A stretch of 64,000 nt of DNA. Origin: Psychroserpens sp. Hel_I_66. GTDB lineage: Bacteria > Bacteroidota > Bacteroidia > Flavobacteriales > Flavobacteriaceae. The DNA is taken from positions 1-64,000 of the forward strand of contig NZ_JUGU01000001.1 of NCBI RefSeq assembly GCF_000799465.1, written 5' to 3'. Shown here piece after piece: positions 25,642 through 33,431 of the stretch (within the stretch, counting starts at the first letter, position 1; every line of letters starts with the position of its first letter). The position numbers and the translations under genes were made by a program. The notes beneath the pieces were generated by a model that was not told where the DNA came from, did not search any database, and saw only the letters and a list, made by a program, of their open reading frames with translations.

Positions 25642-27936
25642 ATGAAATTAGTAAAATACCTTTGTTTGTCAATTACTTTTATCTCTTTAAATGTAGTTGG
25701 CCAAGAGCAGGAAGAACGAAAGCCTGGTCACACCAATCAAAATAAGTTTAAACAACTTTATGATGAATTTGCTACGCCAAATATGTTTAGAACGGGCTCA
25801 GGTGCACCAGGACCAGCATATTATCAACAGCAGGCAGATTATGTGATGGATATTGAAATTAATGACGAGACCGCTGTTTTAAGTGGAAACGAAACGATTA
25901 CCTATACTAATAATTCACCAGATGATTTGAGTTATTTATGGGTGCAACTCGATCAAAACGTAAGAAAAAAAGATGGACCAACAGAAGATATCAATTCTAG
26001 TAGAATAACGCCTGCAATGTCTGCAGAGCGATTTGGGTCCTCCTATTTAACAGAGTCTTTTGACGGTGGTTTTAACATTGAGAAAGTTACAAATACAGAT
26101 GGTAAGGACTTGGTTTACATGATCAATCAAACGATGATGCGTGTTGAATTGCCAAAAATATTAAAGACGGGAGATGAATTTTCTTTCAAAATAAAGTGGT
26201 GGTACCAAATTAACAATCACGTTACAGATGGTGGACGTTCGGGTTACGAATTATTTCCTGACGGAAATAGAAACTACGTGATCGCACAGTTCTACCCAAG
26301 AATGGCAGTCTATAACGATGTTGAAGGATGGCAAAACTCGCAGTTTTGGGGACGTGATGAATTTGCATTGCCTTTCGGAAATTTTGAAGTAAACATCACA
26401 GTGCCTGCAGATCATTTATTAGATGGTACAGGGAAATTGACAAACAGAAAAGATGTTTTTTCTGACGATATGATGAAGCGCTACGAGAAAGCAAAAAAAT
26501 CTTATAAAGAACCAGTTGTAATTTCAACTCAAGCAGAAGCAGAAGCTAGAGAAAAAGGACGTTCTAACAAGAAAAATACTTGGAAGCTTTATGCAGAAAA
26601 CGTGAGAGATTTCGGGTTTGCAACCTCAAGAAAATACATTTGGGATATGATGGCTGTCAAAATTGGAGACAAGGATGTAATGGCGGTTTCTTTATATTCT
26701 AAAGAAGGAAACCCACTTTGGGAACAATGGTCTACAAAAGCAGTAGCGAGTACGTTGAAAACATATTCTCGTATGACTTTTGATTATCCGTACCATAAGG
26801 CAATTTCAGTTCACGCAAGACGTCAAGGAATGGAATACCCAATGATTTGCTGGAACTATGGTCGTCCAGATGAAAATGGAAAATATGACGATCGCACCAA
26901 ATACGGTATGATGAGTGTAATTATTCATGAGGTAGGCCACAATTTCTTCCCAATGATCGTAAACAGTGATGAACGTCAATGGACTTGGATGGACGAAGGG
27001 TTAAACACATTTACACAGTATGTTGCAGAGCAAGATTTTGGTGAGTGGTATCCAGATGCATTATCTCCAGGCGATGAGAAATACCCGTCCCGTAGAGGTC
27101 CAGCAGCAAATATCACAAGATATATGGGAGGAAATCAAGATTACATTGCACCAATCATGACCAAAGGTCTAAACACCTACCAATTTGGTAATAATGCCTA
27201 CGGAAAACCAGCAACTGCATTAAACATATTAAGAGAAACCGTAATGGGTCGCGAATTATTTGACTACGCATTTAAAGAATACGCGCACCGTTGGATGTTT
27301 AAGCACCCAACACCAGAAGATTTTTTCCGTACAATGGAAGATGCTTCTGCATTTGATTTAGATTGGTACTGGAGAGGATGGTTCTACACTACAGATTGGG
27401 TAGATATTGGATTAAAAGAAGTTAAAAAATATTACGTTTCATCAGAGCCAAACCAATATGCAAAAAACTATGCAGAAAGTAATAATCTCAACCTTGATGA
27501 TTTGAAACTAGTGTATTTAGTAGAAGAGGGAAGTGATGAATTTGATGAAAAACTCCGTAAAGGTACATCTGCAGATAACTCAGCAACGTTGAAAGAATAT
27601 ATGATGGATAATTTTTCTGCGGAAGAAAGAAAAAACATAAAACAACCAAAGTATTTTTATGACATCACCTTTGAAAAACCAGGCGGATTGGTAATGCCAA
27701 TAATTGTAGAGTATACATATGCAGACGGTACTTCAAAAACCGAAACCTATCCTGCACAAATTTGGAGGTACAATGATAAAGAAGTGAGCAAAGCAATAGC
27801 TTCAGAAAAAGAAATCGTATCTATAAAGGTTGATCCAAAATTAGAAACTGCAGATATTGATACATCAAACAACTCATGGCCTAAAGAAACCAAAGAAAGT
27901 GACTTTGATAAATTTAAAGACAAAGTTAAAGGGTAG
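25642..27936 (+). CDS. M1 family metallopeptidase
   Basis: A 764-residue exported zinc aminopeptidase-like protein with a signal peptide (ends NVVGQ). The gluzincin motif is complete: His429, Glu430 and His433 in IIHEVGHNFF, and Glu452 in WMDEGLN, which is HExxH-18-E. The N-terminal beta domain (about 65-260) contains the usual LSYLWVQLDQN segment, and MEYPMICWNYG precedes the active site in place of GAMEN. The C-terminal part is helical and ends in a beta domain. It probably trims peptides in the periplasm. A strong terminator follows at 27951. Confidence 0.93.
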   Translation: MKLVKYLCLSITFISLNVVGQEQEERKPGHTNQNKFKQLYDEFATPNMFRTGSGAPGPAYYQQQADYVMDIEINDETAVLSGNETITYTNNSPDDLSYLWVQLDQNVRKKDGPTEDINSSRITPAMSAERFGSSYLTESFDGGFNIEKVTNTDGKDLVYMINQTMMRVELPKILKTGDEFSFKIKWWYQINNHVTDGGRSGYELFPDGNRNYVIAQFYPRMAVYNDVEGWQNSQFWGRDEFALPFGNFEVNITVPADHLLDGTGKLTNRKDVFSDDMMKRYEKAKKSYKEPVVISTQAEAEAREKGRSNKKNTWKLYAENVRDFGFATSRKYIWDMMAVKIGDKDVMAVSLYSKEGNPLWEQWSTKAVASTLKTYSRMTFDYPYHKAISVHARRQGMEYPMICWNYGRPDENGKYDDRTKYGMMSVIIHEVGHNFFPMIVNSDERQWTWMDEGLNTFTQYVAEQDFGEWYPDALSPGDEKYPSRRGPAANITRYMGGNQDYIAPIMTKGLNTYQFGNNAYGKPATALNILRETVMGRELFDYAFKEYAHRWMFKHPTPEDFFRTMEDASAFDLDWYWRGWFYTTDWVDIGLKEVKKYYVSSEPNQYAKNYAESNNLNLDDLKLVYLVEEGSDEFDEKLRKGTSADNSATLKEYMMDNFSAEERKNIKQPKYFYDITFEKPGGLVMPIIVEYTYADGTSKTETYPAQIWRYNDKEVSKAIASEKEIVSIKVDPKLETADIDTSNNSWPKETKESDFDKFKDKVKG

Positions 27937-27950
27937 TAAGCCTAAACTTA

Positions 27951-27992
27951 AACTCAAAAGAGCCGATAAAATATTATCGGCTCTTTTGAGTT
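27951..27992 (+). terminator. Terminator after the M1 peptidase gene
   Basis: A perfect 18-base stem (aactcaaaagagccgata with its complement) has a 6-base loop and starts 14 bases after the stop codon. The second arm contains TTTT. Confidence 0.8.
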
Positions 27993-28031
27993 AAAAAAAG
28001 AAAAAATCTTCACTTATAGTAAACATCTCAT

Positions 28032-28039
28032 TATATTTG
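28032..28039 (+). promoter_or_regulatory. -7 promoter element TATATTTG before tatA
   Basis: An exact TAnnTTTG match ends 4 bases before the GTG start at 28044. No good -33 box was seen. It implies a leaderless or nearly leaderless transcript. Confidence 0.4.
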
Positions 28040-28043
28040 CATC

Positions 28044-28331
28044 GTGATACAACTAGCAACATTCTTATTCATTGGTACTACAGAGGTGATTTTTATCCTC
28101 CTTATTGTGGTCATGGTTTTTGGGGCAGATAAGCTACCAGAAATTGCTCGTGGTATGGGAAAAGGAATGCGTATGCTACGGGATGCTTCTACAGATATTA
28201 AATCTGAAATCACAAAAAGTGCAGAAAAACAAGGTATAGAAACCAACGTTACCAAAGACATTACAGATGAGATTAATAAGGTAAAGGACGATCTTCAAGA
28301 CTTTACAGGTTCAGTAAAAAGAAACCCTTAA
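28044..28331 (+). CDS. tatA: TatA/TatE family twin-arginine translocase subunit
   Basis: A 95-residue protein with one transmembrane helix (TTEVIFILLIVVMVFGADKLP), the FGADKLPEIARGMGKGM hinge and amphipathic helix, and a charged C-terminal tail. TatA oligomers form the passage for folded proteins with TatC. The start is GTG at 28044; no ATG is available before the conserved FIGTTEV. No tatC is in the window. It stands alone between the M1 and S8 protease genes. Confidence 0.92.
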   Translation: MIQLATFLFIGTTEVIFILLIVVMVFGADKLPEIARGMGKGMRMLRDASTDIKSEITKSAEKQGIETNVTKDITDEINKVKDDLQDFTGSVKRNP

Positions 28332-28447
28332 TTATCAAATTGTAAAATTACGATCATAAATATTGGTAAATTCGTAAATTTTAACACGATATTTTTTTAA
28401 TTATTTAATATATTTAGAACATTATTAACCAATCTAAATCATATTAA

Positions 28448-29956
28448 ATGAAAAACTTATATGTTAAAGTATTGCTTCTCGTGGCAATTACTATAGTGTC
28501 TTGTGCCAAAGAAGATGCTATCATTGAAACCGAGTCATTAGAAATTCAATTTCCTGAAGAACCGTTAACCGTTCAACAAATTAACAATCGAATTAGCGAA
28601 ACTATTAGAGCAACAGGCGATTTTGATTGGAGTAAAGAGGACGCTCATTTTTTATGGAGTGCAGTTGTTCATGGGCAAAATGTACTCACTATTGGTTACG
28701 GTAATGAGGGACAGAGTTTTAGTGAAGATCGTGATCCTGAACTAGAGACGAAAAAAGCAGGATTGATCAATTTAGTTCTTGAAAAGGAGCAAATAGATAA
28801 AAAAGAACTTCAAATTGTAGAACAAAATATTTTAACGGTAATAGATGTTGGCGTTCAAAATATAGAAACCATCGTGGCACTTCTTAAAAGTAAAGATGTA
28901 AGATATCTGGAGCCAAACGGTTATAATCAATTCAATTATAACGAGATTCAGCAACGATCAAGTTCTGGATGTGATCAAAGTGGTGTATATATAAACCCGT
29001 CGCACTATAGTACTGTAGCGCCTAACAATGCACAAGTTTCTTGGCATTTTAATGAGCATAATATTCAGCAGGCTTGGGGATTGAGTACTGGAGCTGGGGT
29101 AACAATTGGTTTAATTGATACTGGAGTTTCTGCTTCGCAACCCTTATTAAATTCATCTGGTTTTAATGATGGTTATTCTTCTGGTCGCTTTGTTCAAAAG
29201 TATGGTACCTTCATAGATTCTAATTGGTGGTGGTCTAATAATTATGATGGTCCGCATGATAAATGTGGTCATGGTACAGCAATGGCTTCAACTATGGCTT
29301 CACCAAGAAATGATAATGGCATGCCAGTTGGCGTGGCTTATAATTCTAATTTAGTGGCTTATAGAGCAACAGAGGATGTTTTACTTAATGATTATCACGA
29401 ACGTAAAGGCGTTTCACGTGCTTTAACAGAATTAGGTAACAGGAATGACGTAAAAATTATATCTATGTCTATTGGATATGTATGGTCAATAGGTAACATC
29501 AAGGATGCGATTAAATACGCGTACAGTAAAAACAAATTGATTTTTGCTGCAGGCGGAACATCAACAAGTTTTACAAATGGTTTTGGAGTGATCTTCCCAG
29601 CAACAATGAGTGAAACAGTTGCAGTAACAGGAGTTGATGATGGTAGTAACTACGAGCGATGCGAAACTTGCCATAGTGGTGATAAAATAGATTTTACAAT
29701 TATTATGGAAGGTGACAACAATACAAGTAAGGCGCCTCCAGTTCTAGGATTTTATAATGGAGATAGACGATATACAGGTGGGTCATCTGTAGCAACTGCA
29801 ACAACAGCAGGAATTGCAGCATTAGTGTGGGCAAGACATCCAAGTTGGAGTAGAACACAAGTATTGAATAGATTAAAGCAATCTGCGGAATTTTACCCAT
29901 ACAAAAACAGTAGTTTCGGTTACGGTAATATTGATGCTTTACAAGCAGTTCAATAA
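28448..29956 (+). CDS. S8 family (subtilisin-like) serine protease, lipoprotein
   Basis: A 502-residue protein with a lipobox-like IVSC (Cys19). Residues about 30-170 are a propeptide-like region. The catalytic triad is visible: Asp224 in GLIDTGVS, His275 in KCGHGTAMA and Ser447 in TGGSSVATATTAG. The usual oxyanion-hole Asn after AAG is replaced: FAAGGTSTS has Gly370 where AAGN is expected. A Cys pair (ERCETCHSG) lies in an insertion before the Ser. It is probably attached to the outer membrane. Activity may be altered by the missing Asn. Confidence 0.9.
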   Translation: MKNLYVKVLLLVAITIVSCAKEDAIIETESLEIQFPEEPLTVQQINNRISETIRATGDFDWSKEDAHFLWSAVVHGQNVLTIGYGNEGQSFSEDRDPELETKKAGLINLVLEKEQIDKKELQIVEQNILTVIDVGVQNIETIVALLKSKDVRYLEPNGYNQFNYNEIQQRSSSGCDQSGVYINPSHYSTVAPNNAQVSWHFNEHNIQQAWGLSTGAGVTIGLIDTGVSASQPLLNSSGFNDGYSSGRFVQKYGTFIDSNWWWSNNYDGPHDKCGHGTAMASTMASPRNDNGMPVGVAYNSNLVAYRATEDVLLNDYHERKGVSRALTELGNRNDVKIISMSIGYVWSIGNIKDAIKYAYSKNKLIFAAGGTSTSFTNGFGVIFPATMSETVAVTGVDDGSNYERCETCHSGDKIDFTIIMEGDNNTSKAPPVLGFYNGDRRYTGGSSVATATTAGIAALVWARHPSWSRTQVLNRLKQSAEFYPYKNSSFGYGNIDALQAVQ

Positions 29957-29972
29957 ACTAAGTTTAAATATT

Positions 29973-30006
29973 AAAACCTCTTCTTTTAATTTTAAGGGGT
30001 TTTTTT
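29973..30006 (+). terminator. Terminator after the S8 protease gene
   Basis: The stem aaaacctctt / aaggggtttt has one G-T pair and an 11-base loop, followed by a T-run. It starts 17 bases after the stop codon. Confidence 0.65.
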
Positions 30007-30028
30007 AGTTCTATTTCCGAAGGAAAAA

Positions 30029-30670
30029 TTATATTTTTCTACTAATCGTAAGGCCATCTCTTATAGGAAGTACAACAGTTTCGATACGTTTATCGTTCTT
30101 TAAAAGCGTATTGAATTCTAAGACTGCTTTTGTAGACAGATCTTTTTCATCTAAGGGTTCAATTACTTTTCCATGCCATAGTACATTATCTGATAAAATA
30201 ATTCCGCCAGGATTTAATTTATCTATAATTAAATGGAAATACTTTACGTAGTTGGGTTTGTCTGCATCAATAAACACCAGATCAAAATTTAGATCAAGTT
30301 TAGGAATAATCTCAATGGCACTTCCTAAGTGTTGGTGTATCTGATTTCCGAAGGAGGATTTATTAAAATATTTACGCTGAAAATCTACGAGTTCCTCATT
30401 GACATCAATTGTGTGAATCTCGCCATCATCTTGTAATCCCTCAGCTAAACACAAGGTAGCATAACCCGTAAATGTCCCTAATTCTAGAACAGTTTTGGGT
30501 CTAATTAATTTTGAAATCATACTTAATACACGACCTTGGTAAGGTCCACTAAGCATAATGGGCTGTAATATTTTTTGGTAGGTTTCTCTGGTAAGTTGTT
30601 GGAGTAATTCAGGCTCTTCTTGAGAATGGGCTACGACATATTCATCTAATTTTTCGGGTAAAAAGTGCAT
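30029..30670 (-). CDS. O-methyltransferase (CCoAOMT-like)
   Basis: A 213-residue SAM-dependent enzyme of the catechol/caffeoyl-CoA O-methyltransferase family. SAM motif I is VLELGTFTGYATLCLAEGL, followed by IHTIDVNEEL. FDLVFIDADKPNYVKYF gives the metal-binding Asp residues, and ILSDNVLWHG the later Asp-Asn. Its start codon overlaps the stop of the ACMS decarboxylase gene by one base, so it is co-translated with the kynurenine cluster. A methylated hydroxy-aromatic such as 3-hydroxyanthranilate or 3-hydroxykynurenine is a possible substrate, but this rests on context only. Confidence 0.88.
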   Translation of the reverse strand: MHFLPEKLDEYVVAHSQEEPELLQQLTRETYQKILQPIMLSGPYQGRVLSMISKLIRPKTVLELGTFTGYATLCLAEGLQDDGEIHTIDVNEELVDFQRKYFNKSSFGNQIHQHLGSAIEIIPKLDLNFDLVFIDADKPNYVKYFHLIIDKLNPGGIILSDNVLWHGKVIEPLDEKDLSTKAVLEFNTLLKNDKRIETVVLPIRDGLTISRKI

Positions 30671-31755
30671 TAACCTAAAATTCGTTTCACTAATTTATCT
30701 TTTGCAATTTCATCATCACCGCAAAGCCACTGGATCACATTATCTTCCCAGATTGCATCACGTTGATTTTCGGTAATAATGTTTCTGCCAATAGCTAAAT
30801 CTAAAATTTTTCCAGGATAGGACGATTGTTTTTCACTTTCCATTTCTCCTAATGGATACGGATCATCAAGTCCCATCAAAACTTGTTTAGAGCCTTGGTT
30901 TTTAATCAATAATTCCAGTCCTCCAGTATCATGTACTAACGTATCAAAAAAGATATTTTTATGTCCAACAGCTTTTCTAGGATGGCTTTTTCCTTCAAAT
31001 AAATCTGGTCTGCCATCAAAACCTTGAATACGACGTCCTAAATTTATTTGAGCTAACTGTCCGCCATGAGCAAAGCAGGTTCTCATATTAGGAAATTTAT
31101 CCTGAAACCCATTCAATGTTAAAAAATGATATGCATCAGCACATTGTGCCAACATCCAAATGAGGTGAAAGCGCCAAGATGTATTTTCAAGTTTAATGAA
31201 TTTTTCACCATCGTAAGGGTGAATTTCTACAGCAAGATTGTATTTGCTCGCCAATTCAAAAATAGGTTCATTCTCTTCGTCAAAAATACAGCGCCAAGTA
31301 CCAATCGTATCCATATAATGGGTTGGTAAACATAAAAGCTGCAGACCTAATTCTTCTACACAACGCTCAATTTCCCAACAAGCACCACGAACAAAACCAG
31401 GATGTACAACAAAACCACACGTAAATTTACTAGGGTTGTCGTGTTGTACCTTTGCATTAAAATCATTCTGAAAACGGAGCGCCTGTTTCATTTCCTCAAC
31501 TCGTAAACCATTTCCATAAAGCTGGGATAAGTTAAGCACAACCGCATGGTCAATTTTAAAACGCTCCATCCATGCCAGTTTTTCATTTAAAAAGAAACTG
31601 GAATCTGTAATTGGACGGTTCCAATCCTTTTGGAGCATAAACTTTCGGTCCTTATCCACCCAAAAGATACCCTTATCCTTCATAAATTGCGGGATTTCCT
31701 CTGGATAGGGAAGTAAATGCGAATGACCGTTGATTCTCAATTTTCGTTTGCTCAT
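30670..31755 (-). CDS. Amidohydrolase family protein, probable 2-amino-3-carboxymuconate-6-semialdehyde decarboxylase
   Basis: A 361-residue metal-dependent enzyme of the ACMSD family. The N-terminal metal motif HxH is present as GHSHLLPYP. Later ligands fit LAVEIHPYDG, CFAHGGQ and the Asp of MGLDDPYPLGE. ACMSD converts the ring-opened product of 3-hydroxyanthranilate dioxygenase to 2-aminomuconate semialdehyde. The gene next upstream encodes that dioxygenase, with 79 bases between, and the dehydrogenase for the next step is in the same cluster, so the assignment is strong. Its 3' end overlaps the O-methyltransferase start. Confidence 0.88.
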   Translation of the reverse strand: MSKRKLRINGHSHLLPYPEEIPQFMKDKGIFWVDKDRKFMLQKDWNRPITDSSFFLNEKLAWMERFKIDHAVVLNLSQLYGNGLRVEEMKQALRFQNDFNAKVQHDNPSKFTCGFVVHPGFVRGACWEIERCVEELGLQLLCLPTHYMDTIGTWRCIFDEENEPIFELASKYNLAVEIHPYDGEKFIKLENTSWRFHLIWMLAQCADAYHFLTLNGFQDKFPNMRTCFAHGGQLAQINLGRRIQGFDGRPDLFEGKSHPRKAVGHKNIFFDTLVHDTGGLELLIKNQGSKQVLMGLDDPYPLGEMESEKQSSYPGKILDLAIGRNIITENQRDAIWEDNVIQWLCGDDEIAKDKLVKRILG

Positions 31756-31834
31756 GGTTGGAATGCTTTAAAAGCTAATGGTTAGATTTAGAATTTAATT
31801 TGATTATAGGATGTTTTCTTCCGAAGAAATAATA

Positions 31835-32368
31835 TTAATCTATCTGTACTTTCTTAGGTGGCTGCATCACTTCGCCACAATTAGGGCAAGCACGTTTATC
31901 TTTATCGCCATAATATTTGTCAAATATTTTAGGCATATCTGTTTCAATATTTTCTACTTTAAAATCCTCTTCGTATAGTTTTGTAGTGCAATTTTCACAA
32001 AACCACAATAGTGCATCACGCATCCCATCTGGACGCTTATATTCAATCACCAACCCAACCGTATTTGCACCACGTTGTGGAGAATGCGGTACTTTTGGAG
32101 GTAGTAAAAATATATCGCCTTCCTTTATGTGAATATCTTTTGGTGTGCCATTGTCAATCACTTTCAACACGATATCACCTTCCAATTGGTAGAAAAATTC
32201 TGGTGTTTCGTTATAGTGGTAATCCTTTCTGCTGTTTGGTCCACCAACGACCATGACAATAAAGTCACCATCTTTCCACACCACTTTATTGCCCACTGGT
32301 GGTTTTAATAAGTGGCGGTTTTCTTCGATCCAAGCTTTAAAATTTATGGGAGATACTAAAGTGCTCAT
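31835..32368 (-). CDS. 3-hydroxyanthranilate 3,4-dioxygenase
   Basis: A 177-residue cupin enzyme that opens the ring of 3-hydroxyanthranilate with O2 and Fe(II). The iron ligands are visible as His51, Glu57 and His95, matching the positions known in the Ralstonia enzyme. The substrate-binding Arg47 (PNSR) and Arg99 (SPQR) are also present. A C-terminal rubredoxin-like site of four Cys (CENC at 124-127 and CPNC at 161-164) is typical of bacterial forms. It is preceded by a palindromic repeat element (32385-32464) and followed by the decarboxylase gene. Confidence 0.95.
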   Translation of the reverse strand: MSTLVSPINFKAWIEENRHLLKPPVGNKVVWKDGDFIVMVVGGPNSRKDYHYNETPEFFYQLEGDIVLKVIDNGTPKDIHIKEGDIFLLPPKVPHSPQRGANTVGLVIEYKRPDGMRDALLWFCENCTTKLYEEDFKVENIETDMPKIFDKYYGDKDKRACPNCGEVMQPPKKVQID

Positions 32369-32384
32369 ATTTTCTTTATGTTTT

Positions 32385-32464
32385 GGGCGTTACCCTAAAA
32401 AGGGTCAGGCTTTCAAGGCTCGCTCTCTGCGAGGAGCTCAAACAAACCTTTCAATCCTTAACGC
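32385..32464. repeat. REP-like palindromic element (gggcgttaccc ... ccttaacgc)
   Basis: An 80-base element is bounded by gcgtta (32387-32392) and its complement taacgc (32459-32464), with internal stretches accctaaaaagggt and gctcgctctctgcgaggagc that can form hairpins. The layout (gcgttaccc, gggtc-ggcttt, ccttaacgc) resembles an intergenic repeat I recall from many Bacteroidetes genomes. It lies between the SDR and dioxygenase genes. No second copy was seen in the window. Confidence 0.55.
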
Positions 32465-32512
32465 AGATTAATCAATTCAATAAAATTAAGAATAATTAAT
32501 GAATTTAAAACT

Positions 32513-32537
32513 TAAAAAGTCTTTCCCTTTGGGAAGG
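32513..32537 (-). terminator. Hairpin with T-run after the SDR gene
   Basis: On the minus strand CCTTCCC-AAA-GGGAAAG is followed by ACTTTTT, starting 3 bases after the SDR stop. The stem is short with one mismatch. It could be a weak terminator or a small palindromic repeat that attenuates the downstream genes. Confidence 0.45.
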
Positions 32538-32539
32538 AT

Positions 32540-33322
32540 TTACAAACTTTTTGTACGTCCACCATCAACAGGGAGATTGATGCCATTAATGTAACCAGCT
32601 CGTTCACTTGCCAAAAATGTAATCGCATCTGCCAGTTCCTCTGGTTTTGCAAAACGTTTTGCAGGTACAGCATTTTTCATGGCATTTGCAGATTTTTCCT
32701 CTGTGTTTCCAGATTTGGCAGATTTGTTTTTAATGATTTCCGTTAAGCGTTCAGTTCCTGTGGCTCCAGGTAGTACATTGTTTACCGTAATACCAAATTG
32801 ACCAAGTTCATTGGCTAAGGTTTTGCTCCAATTGGCAACAGCACCTCTAATCGTGTTACTTACTCCCAAACCATCCAAAGGTTGCTTTACAGATGTAGAA
32901 ATGACGTTTATAATTCTTCCGTAGCCTTCTTCTTTCATAAACGGAACAACTGTTTGCGCCAATACGTGGTTACATTTTAAATGTTGTGTAAATGCATTTT
33001 CAAACTCTTCGATTTCCGCAGAAAAAATAGGTCCTCCAGCTGGGCCACCTGTATTATTTACCAAGATATGGAATCCATGATGCTCTTTAATGTAAGCGCC
33101 AACTTTTGATTTTAGTTCTTGCGGATTTGAAAAATCGGCAACAATGTAATCGTGATTTCTATGTTGAGGTAACTCTGCAAGCGTAGTTTTTAGCTTGTCT
33201 TCATTTCTGGCGATTAATGTTATTATGGCACCTTCTTCAGCTAAAGCCATTGCTGTTGCTTTTCCTATTCCTGCTGTACTACCGCATACTAATGCGTATT
33301 TATTGTTTAGTTCTAGATTCAT
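32540..33322 (-). CDS. SDR family oxidoreductase
   Basis: A 260-residue Rossmann-fold short-chain dehydrogenase. The cofactor loop is CGSTAGIGKATA (GxxxGxG), followed by IVADFS, VNNTGGPAGGP (NNAG region with Thr), the catalytic Ser in NVISTSV, and a late GGR-type C-terminus. At the position of the catalytic YxxxK the sequence reads NTIRGAVANW, so Tyr and Lys are not visible (Arg/Gly/Ala instead); many flavobacterial SDRs of kynurenine clusters look like this. Its place between the dioxygenase and dehydrogenase genes suggests a role in the pathway, but the reaction is unknown. Confidence 0.85.
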   Translation of the reverse strand: MNLELNNKYALVCGSTAGIGKATAMALAEEGAIITLIARNEDKLKTTLAELPQHRNHDYIVADFSNPQELKSKVGAYIKEHHGFHILVNNTGGPAGGPIFSAEIEEFENAFTQHLKCNHVLAQTVVPFMKEEGYGRIINVISTSVKQPLDGLGVSNTIRGAVANWSKTLANELGQFGITVNNVLPGATGTERLTEIIKNKSAKSGNTEEKSANAMKNAVPAKRFAKPEELADAITFLASERAGYINGINLPVDGGRTKSL

Positions 33323-33327
33323 AATAT

Positions 33328-33379
33328 TTCCTGCGAAGGCAGGAATCTTTTTAGTGTGATTCTGAAATAAATTCAGAAT
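33328..33379. repeat. Composite palindromic repeat (two hairpins)
   Basis: The first palindrome is ttcctgc-gaag-gcaggaa (33328-33345) and the second is attctgaa-ataaa-ttcagaat (33359-33379 region). This pairing resembles an abundant flavobacterial intergenic repeat. It fills the 109-base gap between the SDR and aldehyde dehydrogenase genes. Confidence 0.65.
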
Positions 33380-33431
33380 GACTTATAATTAATAATTTTT
33401 TTAATTTAAGAAATTCTCGATTTGGTGAGAA

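Noticed and set aside
32385..32464. Integron attC site
   Set aside because: The ends are gcgtta...taacgc, which is the opposite order to attC core sites (RYYYAAC...GTTRRRY), and no integrase or cassette array is nearby.
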